The notes under the pieces are model-generated. The model was not told the DNA's origin. It did not search any database and saw only the letters and a list, made by a program, of their open reading frames with translations. Of a DNA stretch of 64,000 nucleotides, positions 1-13,417 are shown piece by piece (position 1 is the stretch's first letter; each line of letters starts with the position of its first letter). This DNA comes from Lota lota. Its lineage: Eukaryota > Chordata > Actinopteri > Gadiformes > Lotidae. The position numbers and the translations under genes were made by a program. Location of the stretch: contig JACYXH010000175.1 in assembly GCA_026745465.1 (NCBI GenBank), positions 4,632,001 through 4,696,000 on the forward strand, given 5' to 3'.

Positions 1-950
1 AGGGGTGAGATGTGGAAACCTAAATGGCAAGGTAGAGATACACACAACAGTGAGTTTCCCCTCATTAAAGAGCTATCAGCCGACCTGGCTCATGACTCAC
101 ATCTCCGATCTCGAAGGCTTAGGGATATGTTTGCCTGCAGTGGAAAATAGGAGAACCAAAGGCACTCAGACTCCAACTTGTATCTTGACGTCCTCGGTAT
201 TTGAAGGCGCTGTCATTTATCTTATCAAGGAGCTCTCAATTACTATGTTTGTTTTCATATTCTGGCAGGAGTTATATACTAAAATAATAATATAATAAGT
301 ATCTTGAATAACTATCTCATGGACTACCCAAACAAAAGCCAAAATATCCCAAGATAAAGTTTTGCAGAGGTTAGTTGGACGGTGAAGGGCAGTTAGCAGA
401 GGTGCTATCGCAGGTCACTGAGAGAAACAGGCTGACGCTGTCTTATTCTTTGTTTAATATTAAATTCCGATTGGTCGATAACGGCATTCAGCGGTCTGTT
501 ATTTCTGAATAACAAAAAAACGCTATGAATTTCAGACCGATGTACATAGCAGCGAATATCAGACCGATATTCCTTCTCGTCGTTCCTTTTCTCAATGATG
601 GACTTTGCATGTTACTAATTTGGTGCACTTTAAATATGTTAAGTCACATGATGCTATAAATGGCCTCAACGCATAGAAGTAGCCTCTTTAGCAGTTGGGA
701 AGCAGTTCGTCTCCACAACGGATCTCCAGGTTCCAACAGCTTTAACCATCAGCCCCGGGAGCTGGGGCCGGAAACGGGGGAGCGGGTGTGCCAGTTCCTC
801 CGGTGTGCTGTACTGAAACAACAGCGGTGCTCTTGCTATGTTGCAGTGCTGTGGTATGATACGTGACACACAAAGGAATCACTTTCAAACTGCAACCGCC
901 CCTACCTGCAATGGCGTCACGGCACTCAATGCACTCTCCTTCCGAGAGTC
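1..950. other. Gene-free stretch
   Basis: No exon or RNA gene could be supported. Short open frames on both strands around 660-870 overlap each other and match nothing I recognise. The sequence is ordinary AT-rich intergenic DNA up to the repeat that starts at about 951. Confidence 0.5.
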
Positions 951-986
951 GCACACACACGTACACACGCACACAAACACACGTAC

Positions 987-1044
<58 letters not shown>

Positions 1045-1308
1045 GTACACTAACACACACACACACACACGTACACGCGCACACAAGCAAACACTCACAG
1101 GCACACACACAAGCAAACAAACAAACACAGGCACACACACACCTACATACACACAAGCAAACAAACACAGGCACACACACACACACCTACATACACACAA
1201 GCAAACAAACACAGGCACACACACACCTACATACACACAAGAAAACAAACACAGGCACACACACACCTGCATACACACAAGCTCTGTCTCAGACACAAAC
1301 ACACGCAC
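951..1308. repeat. (CA)n tract with embedded minisatellite
   Basis: A long CA-rich block. From about 1083 to 1282 it is organised into roughly 40-46-bp units. Each contains the words ACAAGCAAACAAACACAGG, a CA run of variable length, and CCTACATACAC. About four units are visible; the last ones carry substitutions (GAAAAC, CTGCAT). The long cysteine/valine and threonine/histidine frames here are repeat artefacts, not genes. Confidence 0.9.
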
Positions 1309-2690
1309 ACACTATCTTTCTCTATGATGGATAAAATGCTGTAATACCTTTTATTTGCATTTCAACCATAACCCACACATATATATTACAGCAACAGCAA
1401 TAGTAGTACGTAGCAGTGGGTGAGTCAATTTGGTCTACAGGCTGTGCAATAGCCTGTAGACCAATAATAATTTAAATTTAAGCTTTCCCTGCTGGTCTTA
1501 TTACTTTTCCATTTCAGCACTTTGATCTTGAATGACAAGTCAGTAAGAGATAATCAATCAGCATTTTTACGGTTACGCATGTTACACACGTGCACACACA
1601 CGTACACATACATACTCATCTCTCTCATTGTACTAGGTCCCTGAGTCCCAGAGTGCCTCAATTACTGTTGTTTCGCCAACAGCTGCCGTGTAGTACGTAT
1701 ATTGACAACAACTCCTCCTTAGTACAGATGCGATTACCCCAAGAGAATATCTGACCCAAGCCAAATAACAGGATAGTCTGGTTTATTTAATGCTCAGTTA
1801 TAATTCCTAAATTATAACATCCCATAATCAAAAACAACCCACTCCAATGAATGTCAAGTGAGAAAGTGCACAACAAGATAGAAACACGTTTTACAATAGT
1901 AGGCTAATACAAATTCATCAAACTAATCAGGATATGTCGATCAATTAGGAAAATCAAGCATCCATCCTCTCAGCTCGGCTCAGACAGGATTTGAGGAGAA
2001 ATACATTTATCCTTAATCAAACATTTGGCTCATTGCTTATCAAGTCAGGCTTTGAAGTAGCCACGTACTCCAGGGAATATGTCCATAATGTTTGGGGGGG
2101 GGGTGGTGGTTAGGGTTAGGTGGGCGAAGCCAGTTCACTACCTTTGGGTTACCACTGGAGTGGCAGTAGGCCTAGGTTGACATCAATAACAATTCATGTG
2201 GCACGGCAGCATTGACAAAAGGGTGTACTACACCTGCTGTTAAAAGTGAGAATGATTTCTTCACTTAAGGACACAAGTCATCGAAAATGAATACGTCTGT
2301 TAGTGTGTACTGTACATAACAAAATACAGTATCTCACTCTAGTTAGGTGAAAGTCTCTGCACCTTATGTCCACATTCAATCTAATAGTCAAATTGGATTG
2401 CAACTGATAGCACACAACTAAGCAAAAGCCACGTGACAGCATTCAGTCCACTGCCTAGCAACTGTTTGAACTGTTTAGATAAACACATCTAGATCATGTT
2501 TCAATTCATCATGCTGGCGGACTCCTCAATGGCAAATAAAGCATAAAGAAGACTAAATATGAAAGTGACTGTGAGTGGAGACAAGGGACACACAAGGGAC
2601 ACAGAAATGCAATAATTATTATTAAAACAGAAAACCTGCCAGAATCAGCATGCTTTGGATTTTTACCTTAGCTGTCAAATCCTCTCAAAA
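1309..2690. other. Gene-free stretch
   Basis: No gene seen. It contains a short perfect inverted repeat (1430-1464, 14-bp arms around a 7-nt loop) and a G-rich segment at about 2093-2125 with telomere-like TTAGGGTTAGG that could form a G-quadruplex. Confidence 0.5.
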
Positions 2691-2809
2691 TCAAACATAT
2701 GCAACGTATCTAAAGACCATCCACATTTTCTTTGCTAACATTTGCTCTGTTCTTTGAATTGCATAAAAAAATTGTAAGTGAATCAAATAAAGAGCGCCAG
2801 TTGTCTCAC

Positions 2810-2894
2810 CTTGCTGGGAGGTTATGCCAAAGACGTCCTGGAAGTGTCTCTCTTGGTTCAGGTCCAGAGTGCGGCAGCTAGGCATCCTCTCCAT
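2810..2894 (-). CDS. Candidate first coding exon, unidentified gene
   Basis: On the minus strand an ATG at 2894 opens a 28-codon frame (MERMPSCRTLDLNQERHFQ...) that runs into a good donor, AG|GTGAGA, with the last exon base at 2810. The same frame is open upstream without an ATG and encodes a signal-peptide-like run (VLCLAVALAIAQP). The only nearer upstream ATG (2949) lies one frame off and would need a 1-nt shift to join it. A TATA box sits about 235 bp upstream. I do not recognise the protein and found no second exon. It could be the first exon of a small secreted protein, a gene with an upstream 5' exon, or chance. Confidence 0.25.
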
Positions 2895-3125
2895 AACTAC
2901 GGCTGGCTGCGCGATCGCCAGCGCGACAGCCAAGCACAGCACAGCGCATGCTTCAGCGCAGTGTGGTGGTGGTGGTAGTGTTCGTGAAGCCGTTAGCGAA
3001 CTCAGGGCAGCCTGAGCAGTGAGCTCTATCTATCTCCCCCTCTCTCTCTCCCTCTCTCTCACAAACAGTCCCTCCCGCTCTCTCTCACACATACAGTCTG
3101 TCCTTCTCTCTCTCTATCTTCCTCT

Positions 3126-3132
3126 CTTTATA
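3126..3132 (-). promoter_or_regulatory. Candidate TATA box
   Basis: The minus strand reads TATAAAG here, followed by a GA-rich segment that would be the 5' leader of the candidate exon at 2810-2894. A transcript starting about 30 bp downstream would first meet a 20-codon upstream frame from an ATG at 3092. The spacing fits a core promoter, but there is no other support. Confidence 0.25.
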
Positions 3133-3293
3133 CAGTACAGCTCCAGGAGAGGCAGTGGGGGTTGGGCTTGAGGCGGGACAGAGACCCAGACAGACAAGCC
3201 ACTACCTTGTGTTCATAGGCTGCTCTATCTCTCTCTCACTTCTCTCTGTTACCGTTACTCCCATCTCTCCCTCTCTCTCCCCTTCTCACTTAA

Positions 3294-4003
3294 ACTAATA
3301 ATAATAATAATAGCTGGGATTTATTTAGCGCCTTTCTTAAACCCAAGGACACTTTACAGAGGAAACAAACAAACAAACATAACAGGAAGAAGACAGGGTA
3401 ATTAAATCATAATAAATAAATAAAGACAGACCAAAAAAACAAAAAGGGGTCAGGGGCAGTAGGCCTTGCTGAACAGGTAGATTTTGAAAAGGTTTTTGAA
3501 AGTGGCCAGGGATGGTGCATTTCGATTGTCAGTGGGGAGGTAGGTGTAGGTGAGGAGTAGGGTTTTGTAGGTGATACGGGATTTAGCGGGGAGCCAGTGA
3601 AGATGGATGAGGGTGGGGGTGATGTGCTGCCAGGGCTTGGTACGGGTGAGAACATGGATTTGATGTGGGAGTCAAATGAGAGGGTGGAATTGAAAATTAC
3701 GCCCAGGAATACTTCGGGGGATGGGGAGATGGAGCAGCCATCAACAAGCATGAGCAGATCTCATGAGTTCCGTATTATTGTTGTTTAATTTGAGCAGGTT
3801 AGATGACATCCAGACTTTGATGTCGTGAAGGCAGTTGAGAAGAGACTGAGGGGAGAGCCGAATGGATGGTTTGGTGCTGATGTATAACTGGGTGTCATCA
3901 GCGTAGGTGTGGAAGCTTAGACCATGGTGGTGTATGATCTGACCAAGGGGGAGCATGTAGATGGTGAAGAGGAGGGGCACAGAGCCTTGAGGCACGCCTT
4001 ATC
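3294..4003 (-). mobile_element. L2-like LINE fragment, 5' truncated, deleted
   Basis: The minus strand encodes pieces of a non-LTR reverse transcriptase: a QGS(V)-type motif, then [13 protein letters not shown] (the YADD catalytic box) and [10 protein letters not shown], all within 3741-3995. A frame-shifted continuation at 3407-3751 resembles the C-terminal part. It ends with the typical GCGCTAAATAAAT 3' tail followed by an (ATT)n run at 3296-3313. The open frames are interrupted and far too short for a full ORF2, so this is a dead 5'-truncated copy with an internal deletion. L2 clade is inferred from motif style. Confidence 0.8.
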
Positions 4004-4028
4004 TTCACTATTAATGCCTCTCCTTCTC

Positions 4029-4033
<5 letters not shown>

Positions 4034-4094
<61 letters not shown>
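4034..4094. repeat. (CA)n microsatellite
   Basis: About 30 uninterrupted CA units just past the truncated 5' end of the LINE fragment. Confidence 0.95.
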
Positions 4095-4097
<3 letters not shown>

Positions 4098-4308
4098 CAG
4101 TAGCGTTCAGTGTGTCCCCTCCTCAAATTCAACATTTTTATCTTTACACGCAAATCATCCTCACGATGGGAAGCACAAAGAAAATGCCTTTCATGAGGTT
4201 TTATGTTCTCGAGCACTAAATCGAATTAAGCCACTTAATAAAAGGATCACAAGATAGTTGGAAGATCCCCTCAGTAATGACTGTGCTTCTTTGTTCCACT
4301 CATCCCCC

Positions 4309-4359
4309 GTGTATTGGTCAGCGGATGGTCAATGACCATCCGCTGGAGGGTCAATACAC
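4309..4359. repeat. Imperfect inverted repeat
   Basis: AGCGGATGGTCA is followed after 2 nt by its complement TGACCATCCGCT. Outer arms GTGTATTG and CAATACAC extend the pairing. It could extrude as a short cruciform; no gene association is seen. Confidence 0.75.
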
Positions 4360-5076
4360 AGAATAACTTGACCGCTGATTTACAAACCGTAAAGCCACAA
4401 TGCCTTGTTGGGACATGAGTCCCGATTCACTGGAAAAGCCCTCGTTCCATGAGCGAGATAGCAGTAGAGGAGCGGTATGACGTTGGAGATAATGGATGTG
4501 TCGAGTGTGCTTAACTGGAGATCTGCAGGTGGTTGTGGTGCTGGTGGTGATGGGAGAGGGGGTGCTGGGGAAGAGTTCTGTCATGGAAGTGTGAGTGAAA
4601 GCAAAATGTCAAGGCTAATCTTCGAACATCAAAGAAACATTAAATTGCTGCATTGCCATTTCTAGCAATGATCACTTTTATGTTCACTCTTTGGAAAAAG
4701 GTTTTGCCATTTTCTAAACAAACACTGGAGGACCTTTTTTGGGATGAATCTGTGCAAATACAAAGACTCAAGGTCTTGGGTATGAAACAACAATACTGTA
4801 ATCTAAAATGCCACACAGACTGTCAGCACCTTAGTCTTTTTGTTTGGCATTTCTACTATCAAGAGACCGTTCTCCACCAATCTGTGAAAAAACCTTGAAC
4901 TATGAAATGTTAAACACAAGTAAATGAGTACAACCAAGCTGCAAGGACATCACTTATGAAAGGTTTATTCTTCAAAGTCTTGTGTACTTCCTCCAGAACA
5001 CTTCTCTACAGACCTTGTTAAAAACACTATCTGGCATATTTGCTGTAATATTTGAGCATGTGCACTCTCCCTCTCG

Positions 5077-5115
5077 CACACACACACACACAACCCCCCA
5101 CCTCCCCCCCCCCCC

Positions 5116-5155
<40 letters not shown>
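5077..5155. repeat. Compound (CA)n / poly-C / (CA)n
   Basis: A short CA run, then a C-rich segment with about 15 consecutive C, then about 18 CA units. The threonine/histidine and cysteine/valine frames across it are artefacts. Confidence 0.95.
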
Positions 5156-5158
<3 letters not shown>

Positions 5159-8100
5159 CTATCATTTCTGCATTCCTTTCCCTTACTGCTTCAATGTCAA
5201 TGTCTGCTATTTGGTACAATGTCTCTGTCTCTAACGTCAACGTCGAGGACAAAGAGATAGAGAGGCACACAGTACTGTAGCAAGCCTCTGTCAAAAGGTA
5301 AAACAACGGCAGAGGAGAGGAAGCCATCAAGGTCCAAGATCTGATGGAGATGAGAGGACCAAATGCAAAATTCTAGCAAAAGGGTTTGTAAAACACACCG
5401 GGGGCATGTGTGAATTGACTCCTGAAGTACCTTTAGATGTTAATCTCTATCTATCATAAGGCTTCTTCAACATGTCTGTCTGGGGAGATGGTGTTGGATG
5501 GGGTGGCAGGAGCCTATGCGTTCAACTGGACACTGTAGTCTGAGGGGACTTCATAATCCCAAAGAAGCTCTGTTCAAACACCAGGGGCAAGGACCCACAG
5601 GTTACATGCTACCTAAGTTAAGGTGATTCAGACAATAAGTGGGATGAAAACAGGGAACTTTGAGGTCACGCAGTATAACGATGGAGTCCCACTTTCTTTC
5701 AAATACCTCTGTCAACTGTTCACCCCTCGTTCAAAGGAATGTGTGGCCAACATGTGGTAAGATTCCACAACGTTTGCTGTGGGCAGATATCGGCTTGCGT
5801 TCCAGGACAAAATGCTACAGAGTGGTAATTCATTGGAAAGCCCTGTACATCCTCCTCAGAGAATCTAAAAGACATGTACTATTAAATGCTAGGCCTACTA
5901 CATCAGTAGATGGAAGACCCTGGACAATCTCTTTCTGAGAAAAGTGGAACTTTGGGGGAGCGGGGGAGCGGGGGTGGACTTGTTAAGTTAACAATCTGTG
6001 CCACACTGGCTCAGCTGTTTGCCTGTAAAGAATATTGACCCATTTTCTGCTTACATTCACAGCAAACAATACAGAGTGTCAGGTTAATCTAAATAGATTG
6101 GCCACTGTGACTTCACCACATTATCTGCTTGACAGAACAGTCTAAAGACAATCGTTTTGTACCAATTGTTTGTGTATGACGCTGCCTGCATTAAACTTTT
6201 GACACATGTCACTCACATTTTCTTTTGTCCCTTCCTCGTTTTCCTTCTCGCAAAAATAGAGACAGAATAAACGGGACTTGTGAGAACAGTAATGTTAGTA
6301 AAAAGTGTGATGTGATGGTTGGTTGTGGATTGGCAGCCTAGTACAGCAATGCTTTATTGTATTTTCTTCTGTAAGCAATTATCTGCCTTATTTCTGTGTG
6401 ATAGTGACTCTAACAGACATTGGCTACAGCCAGGAGATAATAATGAAGAGAATGGATATGAGCACCAAATAATTGATTATGTTACACAGTACTTCATTAG
6501 AGAGTGCGGTAAAAATGATAAAGAGCTGTTATTTATCACAATAGGAATATGATATAGCCACTTTGAATGGCTACATTTTAAACTGCACTACATTCGTTTT
6601 CCTATTAGCAATCACTAGAGGCATGAGTTATAAAGTCTTCATTCAGAGGCGTCAACATTTTCAGACAACAGCAGCTGTGGTCACAACTGTCAACCGTGGA
6701 CCAGAGTAAAATGATTTATAGAGACAAATTCTCTGGATGGATTGACTTGTGAATGGGCTCGTTTCATCCTTGAGAAACCTTGTAGTTAAGATTTTTTTTT
6801 TTTTATGGAATACATAGCTGCAGTAGAAAAGTTACAAAGTGCAAGTTTAGTATCTGTAGATGTACAATAGGCAACACAAACAAATGTTACCCATGTCCGT
6901 ATTCCAGAAAGTATTACATCCGGTGTATTAAAATGCTGACTCCATTCAGCATTTGGTCAGATACCCCCTGAAGCTTATGCCTTATCTGCAGTTTGTACTG
7001 CAGATAACTTCTAAACATCTACCAATGTCTGACACATTACAGGGCTGATCTCAGATCTCTTCCTACTGATGGTGAGAATGAATTACGGACGGCCCGGTCG
7101 GCGCCAGTCCCCAGGGACCTCTGATCACGCGGGAGCCTTGGCCCTCCAGCCAGTTATGTGTCATGTAATGATGGCATGACACAAGCTAAACATCCGTGCA
7201 CTGCTGACACCTTGATATGATATTATCTTGTTGGTGGTTGAAATGTTGTCACCATTTGAAACAATGATGAGGATTTAAAAATAACTAATAAACATACTTT
7301 TTTCCCTTTATGGCATATTTTGTTGAACATTTGAATGCTATGTTTTAGCTGTGGTGAAAATAAGAAACTCTGTTATGCTCCTGCCAATTTCCATTAACTC
7401 TATGACTCATGTTATGCAGCCATTTTGTGCATGGGGAAAGATGAGATTTTGCATCGACCCCTGGTCAAGACCAGACTGATCCCAGAAGCCGAGTTGCTAT
7501 CAAGGAGGCTTGATAACCTCTGACTGCGGTTTGAATCAAATCCCTCGGAATCAGGCCTTATCTATCCAGCCCACTGAAACAAAGTAATTAATGATTAATT
7601 AAGCTCAACAATTTAGCACAGCAAGGTCACCTGATGACCTTCAGCTTGAGTAAACAGCTGCAGTACTATACGCAGAGGAGCATGCAAAGCATGAGCAAAA
7701 CACAAACAAATCTGCTCATAGATACCATTCCATGAAAGCATTTGCAGACATTCTCCTTCTCTCCCTCACTTGTGTTTTGTGAACCCTTTTATCCATATTA
7801 GGCGAATATCTGCTGATTGACCTGTGTTACCAAGAATATCTTCCTTTGGCCTTAGTTCATTCATCCACATGCAACGCAAATGGAGAGGAAACATTTGACA
7901 TAACATGAGACGGTTAACGCAAACTCAAAACACGAAAGGATCAGACTGATGAAAGATTATTACATTACATGGCCACCTGCTCATGTAATTCTGCTTGCAA
8001 TGTTTGGGATTGTTATGAAACAAAGTAGAAGTAATATGGTGCCTCAGCAGAGGCAACACCAGTGAGACGAAGTAATCCAACTCAGCTTTAATTCATTGAG

Positions 8101-10380
8101 AACCAAAGTATATAGTTAGCTCTAAATACACCCTTTAATAATACTCTGCAGCAGAATGGACAGATATTTAAAGAAGACACGGCGCAATTTCAGCAAGGTG
8201 TGTGTGTGTGCATTTATGTGTGTCCATTTTGATGTAACCTTATCTGTCGGAGCTGTGATTATCTTTGAACATGCATGTGAAGCTTTTTGTGTCACTGTGC
8301 TTTGGTCCAGGAGGTGTGTGACAGGTCCGATGAAACCGTATCATTACAATTAGGATGGTTAAACAAGGCACGCTAGATCACTGTTGGTTACATCCAACAT
8401 ATCTGGCAGACTGTCTTTTATCTCATTGTTTCCGTGGCTGTTACAAATGCACAAATATGTTCTGGAAAATCACAGTGTGCTTTCCTTCTCGATTTCTCTC
8501 GAACAGATCTAGATGTGTGTCTGACATAAATGCTGTATTGTTTGATCAGGTTGCATTTGTATACACAGTATGCCTTGTCTTCTTATACTAACAATAAAGA
8601 GGTATCCCTGGAAAGATGCTGGTCGCATTATTGTATTTGATAATATTGATGAAGTTAGACAATGTTTCATTATAACAAGAGATTCAATACAATATATTAT
8701 AACCAAATCCATACTGCTGACAGGGACACATCTTTGTTAGGTGATTATATTATGTCACTGTACATTTCCACCATTGAAACGATTGTTTTGGCTGTTTTGT
8801 GGTTCTGTAGAGAAACTCCAATTGGTACAATATATATAATAACATATCTGTACTCTGTGTTTCAATAAAAGGAATATAAAGGAAGGAACATAATCTAGAA
8901 GTAACACATAATTTAAAACTCTGAAACCAAACAGTGAACTATTGGAGAACAACATCATTGATACAATAATTTGTATACCAACTCATCCAAATACAGTTTG
9001 TTTCGTCACAATAGCTAATAATGAGCATATTATCATTTCACATAAGTTTGATATGGTCAGACAGAATCAGAATCATTGTTTCAGCATTATCTCCCCGGGT
9101 TTGACACCAGTGGTGTTCACCCTACATACCTACATGGACATTGCATGGACAGACTGGGAGCGGATGTTGTGCTTCACGACAGAGTTTGAATCCTTCACAG
9201 CAGAACTAAACTTCAGCCTTGCAAGAAATTGTCCCAACACATTGGTTTGCCCCTTCTTCCCGTACATTTTGGAATCATGGACTGTAACGCTGGAGATTTG
9301 GATGGAATAGACGGACCATCCACATCTGCGGTGGGGTTTCACCAACCACCACCCCAGCCTCCACCTGCTTTGGTTCTTCTCTGTATTGTAGGTAACTTAC
9401 ACAATGGGTTGAGATATTGAATACTCAGTAGGGCAGTGTTAAGAGTATTGATATAGTTTGTTGTTACCAGTATATTGAACATGTTAAGTAACATAGAAAC
9501 CTACAATAAATATACGTTTTTTCAGGTTAATAAAAGGTAGAAGTATCACTCACACACACGCACACACGCCAGAAATGTGTGTATCATTCATAATTCACCA
9601 AACATAATCCCCCCCCCCCCCCCCCCCCCCAAATAGATAGCTATTAACAGAGTATACATTCACATTAGCATAAAATGTCATATAACTATATATTCTTTTT
9701 TCTGATGCTTTTAAAAGGGATAATCCAACACAAATAAAAGAATGATGACAGACTGGGCTGAATACAGATGAATACCATTATAACCAAATTGCATGTGTAC
9801 TGTCCTCACCAGACGTTGCTCCTAGATAACGTGTGTCTGGCTATACAGCGAGCTAAACACTCCCTCAGTTGTCCCTCCAAGGAACAAGCAAGTGTTTTGA
9901 TTGGCAGGTATAATAAAGAGAAGTGTAAAACTGTAACACAGAAATACAAAACCAAGGTAAGTATAATCACCCTTATGCAACAATATCAAAGAATAAAAGT
10001 ACATGTACAACGTACATGTACTAGCTGATGACAATAGCCTAACTAAACGAATGGAGTTGGCATGCTAAATTGCTAACGAAAATGCTAACCACATGGCGAA
10101 CTCTATACAGAGCTAATTTTATAACAATAAAGTAATAATATCGTATATAACTGCATATTAACTTGAATACTTACAGATGATGCCTGCTTAAAGGCTACAG
10201 ATATAAGGGAGATGCAGGATTACTGAACAAAAATTATATGCAGTGGGCTTGAGCTGTTCAGAGAAATCTATTGGTAATATTATGCTTTTGGGGGGTGAAA
10301 GTACTTGTGTGTTACGATTAAAAACAAACCTGAAAGTAAAACAATTCTCTATCTCGTTTCTAAAATGTAGCACTTGATTC
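5156..10380. other. Gene-free stretch
   Basis: More than 5 kb with no supportable exon, tRNA or other RNA gene. All frames are short and lack family motifs. Small features are a perfect 11-bp-arm hairpin at about 6982-7007 (TTATCTGCAGT, loop TTGT) and a run of about 22 C at 9609-9630. Confidence 0.5.
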
Positions 10381-10508
10381 AGTTTTCTTATTTGATAAAT
10401 GGTATGTACTCGCATGGTTCTTGCAATTTCTGGATTTTATCATGGTTGAAAGCACTTATTGAAAGTCGCTTTGGATAAAAGTGTCAGCTAAATAAATGCA
10501 ATGTAATG
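10381..10508 (+). repeat. Dispersed repeat with L2/SINE-type 3' tail, copy 1
   Basis: About 125 bp that align with the copy at 16473-16606 and end with GTCGCTTTGGATAAAAGTGT followed by CAGCTAAATAAATG. This motif is a conserved 3' tail of several teleost LINEs and the SINEs that use them (family knowledge; I could not check it against a library). Confidence 0.7.
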
Positions 10509-12448
10509 AAAAAATTAAGTGATAACTGTAAATAGACATCCGAGTGGAAGTTGATTGGATGACTACTAGGCTACTTTTGTTTTATTAAGGCATAGGACCG
10601 ACATTTGGTGGTAAGTCGACTGCAAAACTCAGTCAACAGAAATCAGTGCATATTTCATCAGATTGTTGGTCATGCTGCATTTGGACAGTTCCTGGGTTTG
10701 TTCAGTATGAACCGAATGTACGGGTCCAGTGAAACCCAAAGGGCTTACATGGCAGCAAGGCCTCTACTCAACCCCCGGTACAGTGTGTGACAACCACGGG
10801 TGTTCATAACCCTCTCATACATTTATGAACTGGGATAATGTGCTTTTAGGCACTGCACTATATCCATCCCGATGAAAGCAGCCTGTCTGCTCTGTGGTGT
10901 CCATTTGTGGCCGCTGATGCGGAAAGAGGTGACAGGAAGCAAAACGGTGACGTTGGGTAATGTTCTATAAGCTCATGTCTTGTTTTCCCTCGTGGGATTG
11001 TGAGTCGTTACTGGGTTGGAGAAGCACATCCTAGCGACCTACAGGGATTCAGTTGTCAGCTGTGCTATGTAAACAAATTTAAAATCAAACATGAATATTG
11101 TAATACACACAGTAGGCATTTCTGTCTCTCCATTATGAAACCGTGTAGTTAGTTTTATCATACATTAACAAGAATAGATGCTGGGGGAAAATGCATTCGT
11201 TCACATGTGGAGGGGAAATGTGAGAATAAACTCAAGCAGAATAGGCCACTTTGATTTTCTGTTTTACACTGCCTGCTTGGTTTTCTTTGTGTGAAAGGAT
11301 CCTAAGTTAAAGGGGCAGAATTTACTAGGCTGCGTCGGACTTAAAAAGCATATTTATTTTATTTGAGCCAAATATGTCTTGAACATCCACTTTTCAGACC
11401 CTCATTCCATTCCTGTACCATCCATTTTTATCTAGTATCAAACAAACCAACCCCTTAATCCAAGTGTCTGAAACCTGAAACATGACTAGATATTCTCTCT
11501 TACACCATAACAGCAGCATCCTGAATAGACTGGACAAGTAAAATGGCATAAACTATTTACTCACAGGCTAGCAAAATGTTGTCTTTCCTATTTACATTTC
11601 AAGCTCTTAAGCCATTTTCCTTATATGTTTTAGCAAGTCTAAAACAAACTGAATGAAAGAGGTGTACTCAACTTTTCTTTATCTTCATATTGTATATTAT
11701 TGACAACTGTTTTTCATTATCTGTACTTGTATTATTATTAAAAAATGTGAGTGTTCGTGATACAAATAGAGGCAATGAGCTGATCTGATAATCTGCCATC
11801 TGTCTGACTCCGTGATTCTCAAGGTGAAAGGATAACCAAGATTATTTCATTAGAATTGCATGCAAGCTTTACAGTAATGATAGGGTTAGGAGTAGGTTTG
11901 TATCTTTTGCTGGTATCGGTTTTTCCCGTTAGTGTATATCCTTATATGTTACACCTATGATTCAGCCTGTTTGTGTTTTTTGCAGTGTAAATGTCAAGCA
12001 AATATGAACAAACCTTTGGGAGGCATGGCTTTTAAGTCGATGCTATAACCGCCATTAGCGCGGAGACAACAGTGTGAACATTCTGCTCTTATTCAGTTTC
12101 CCTCCAACCAATTCACCGAAACTGGCCAGCATGAAATATGATTCCAAAATCAATATGTCTCGCTGTAGCAAATACATCAAAAAAGCCAAATGGCCCCGCT
12201 CGGCATAGAGGTGTTACAGGGATTTGCAAAGCGGTAGAGAGTATTCCAACCACCCCCCATACCATCAATCTCCCAACCCCTCATCCCCACCTAAACCCCC
12301 GATTGACCTAAAGCTAGCTATGCCGTTATCGACTGGTATATTTACTTCCTTTTGTTATGTTGGTAAATCTTTTAAGACTCTGGCCTCCAGAATTCACTCA
12401 ATGTCTGTGGTCCCCCATCTCCCTTTATTTGATCATTTGAAAGCAAGG

Positions 12449-12449
<1 letters not shown>
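10509..12449. other. Gene-free stretch
   Basis: No exon, RNA gene or element could be supported. The open frame at 10605-10790 has no recognisable motif and no convincing splice context. Confidence 0.45.
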
Positions 12450-12489
<40 letters not shown>

Positions 12490-12500
12490 TGTGTGTCTGT
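12450..12500. repeat. (GT)n microsatellite
   Basis: About 20 GT units, ending with two GTCT variants. Confidence 0.95.
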
Positions 12501-13022
12501 GAACATGAATAAATGTTGAGAGCTGTTTACGAGCCTACATAATGGCATATTGTTTAAACCTCTGACAAGGCAATGCATCCCGACACCAATCTATTGGGCT
12601 AAAGGAAATACTTCATAAACAGACATGTTACGTCATTGAGCATACCTTTCCCCACAATGTGGGAAAAGAATATAGACAACTATCATTTATTGTAACTTTT
12701 ATAATATTATTATAACCGTTCTATGTGGTCAATAGCATGGTTTGAGATGCAATCAACTAACATTACAAAAAGGTTGTAACTTACAGATGGGGGACCACAA
12801 ATGATCACAAACACACATATAATGCACACACATACACAAAGGCTTTACTTTCATTCTTTCTGCCAAAACATTATGGAGATAAAGTTGCCAAGACCAATAT
12901 CTGACGTCAGAAGAGGGCCTTTCAAGGCTGCACTATCAAAGTGCTTCCTTCTCACTGTTGAGTTACACCAGAAGCAGAGCTGGTGAGGAAATCAAAGGAC
13001 TGGGATTCAACTGAATGTCCAG

Positions 13023-13024
<2 letters not shown>

Positions 13025-13102
<78 letters not shown>

Positions 13103-13145
13103 TAAGAATGTGACAGAGAGAGAGACAGAGCAAGAGAGAGAGAGA
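13025..13145. repeat. (TG)n then (GA)n compound microsatellite
   Basis: About 33 TG units (to 13090) followed directly by GA-rich repeats. The purine tract next to alternating TG is a common slippage-prone arrangement. Confidence 0.95.
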
Positions 13146-13364
13146 TTGGGTTTCTGTCTGTGTTCTGTCAGTTTGGGTTGAGAAAAACATCTTGAGAGGG
13201 CAGTCCAAAGCCTATCAATGCATTATATGTTCACAATAAAAATATGATGGTGCATTACGTTAAAATGTAAAATGACGTTGTTTAATGACACATATTAAAC
13301 ACATATGAAACGACGGGGGGAATATCACAGCAGACGTTAGGCAATGATTAAGGTTAGATCATTG

Positions 13365-13417
13365 TTTACCATATCTATTTAGCTGATGCTTTCATCCAAA
13401 GCGAATTACAATGAATC
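13365..13417 (-). repeat. L2/SINE-type tail fragment, copy 3
   Basis: The minus strand reads ATTCGCTTTGGATGAAAGCA then TCAGCTAAATAGA, matching the ends of the copies at 10381-10508 and 16473-16606. Only the tail is preserved. Confidence 0.6.

Noticed and set aside
742-1327. Long cysteine/valine and threonine/histidine open frames
   Set aside because: They are translations of the CA/GT tract; the same happens at 4972-5330, 18772-19182, 25278-25683, 43544-43990, 50960-51294 and 52056-52241.
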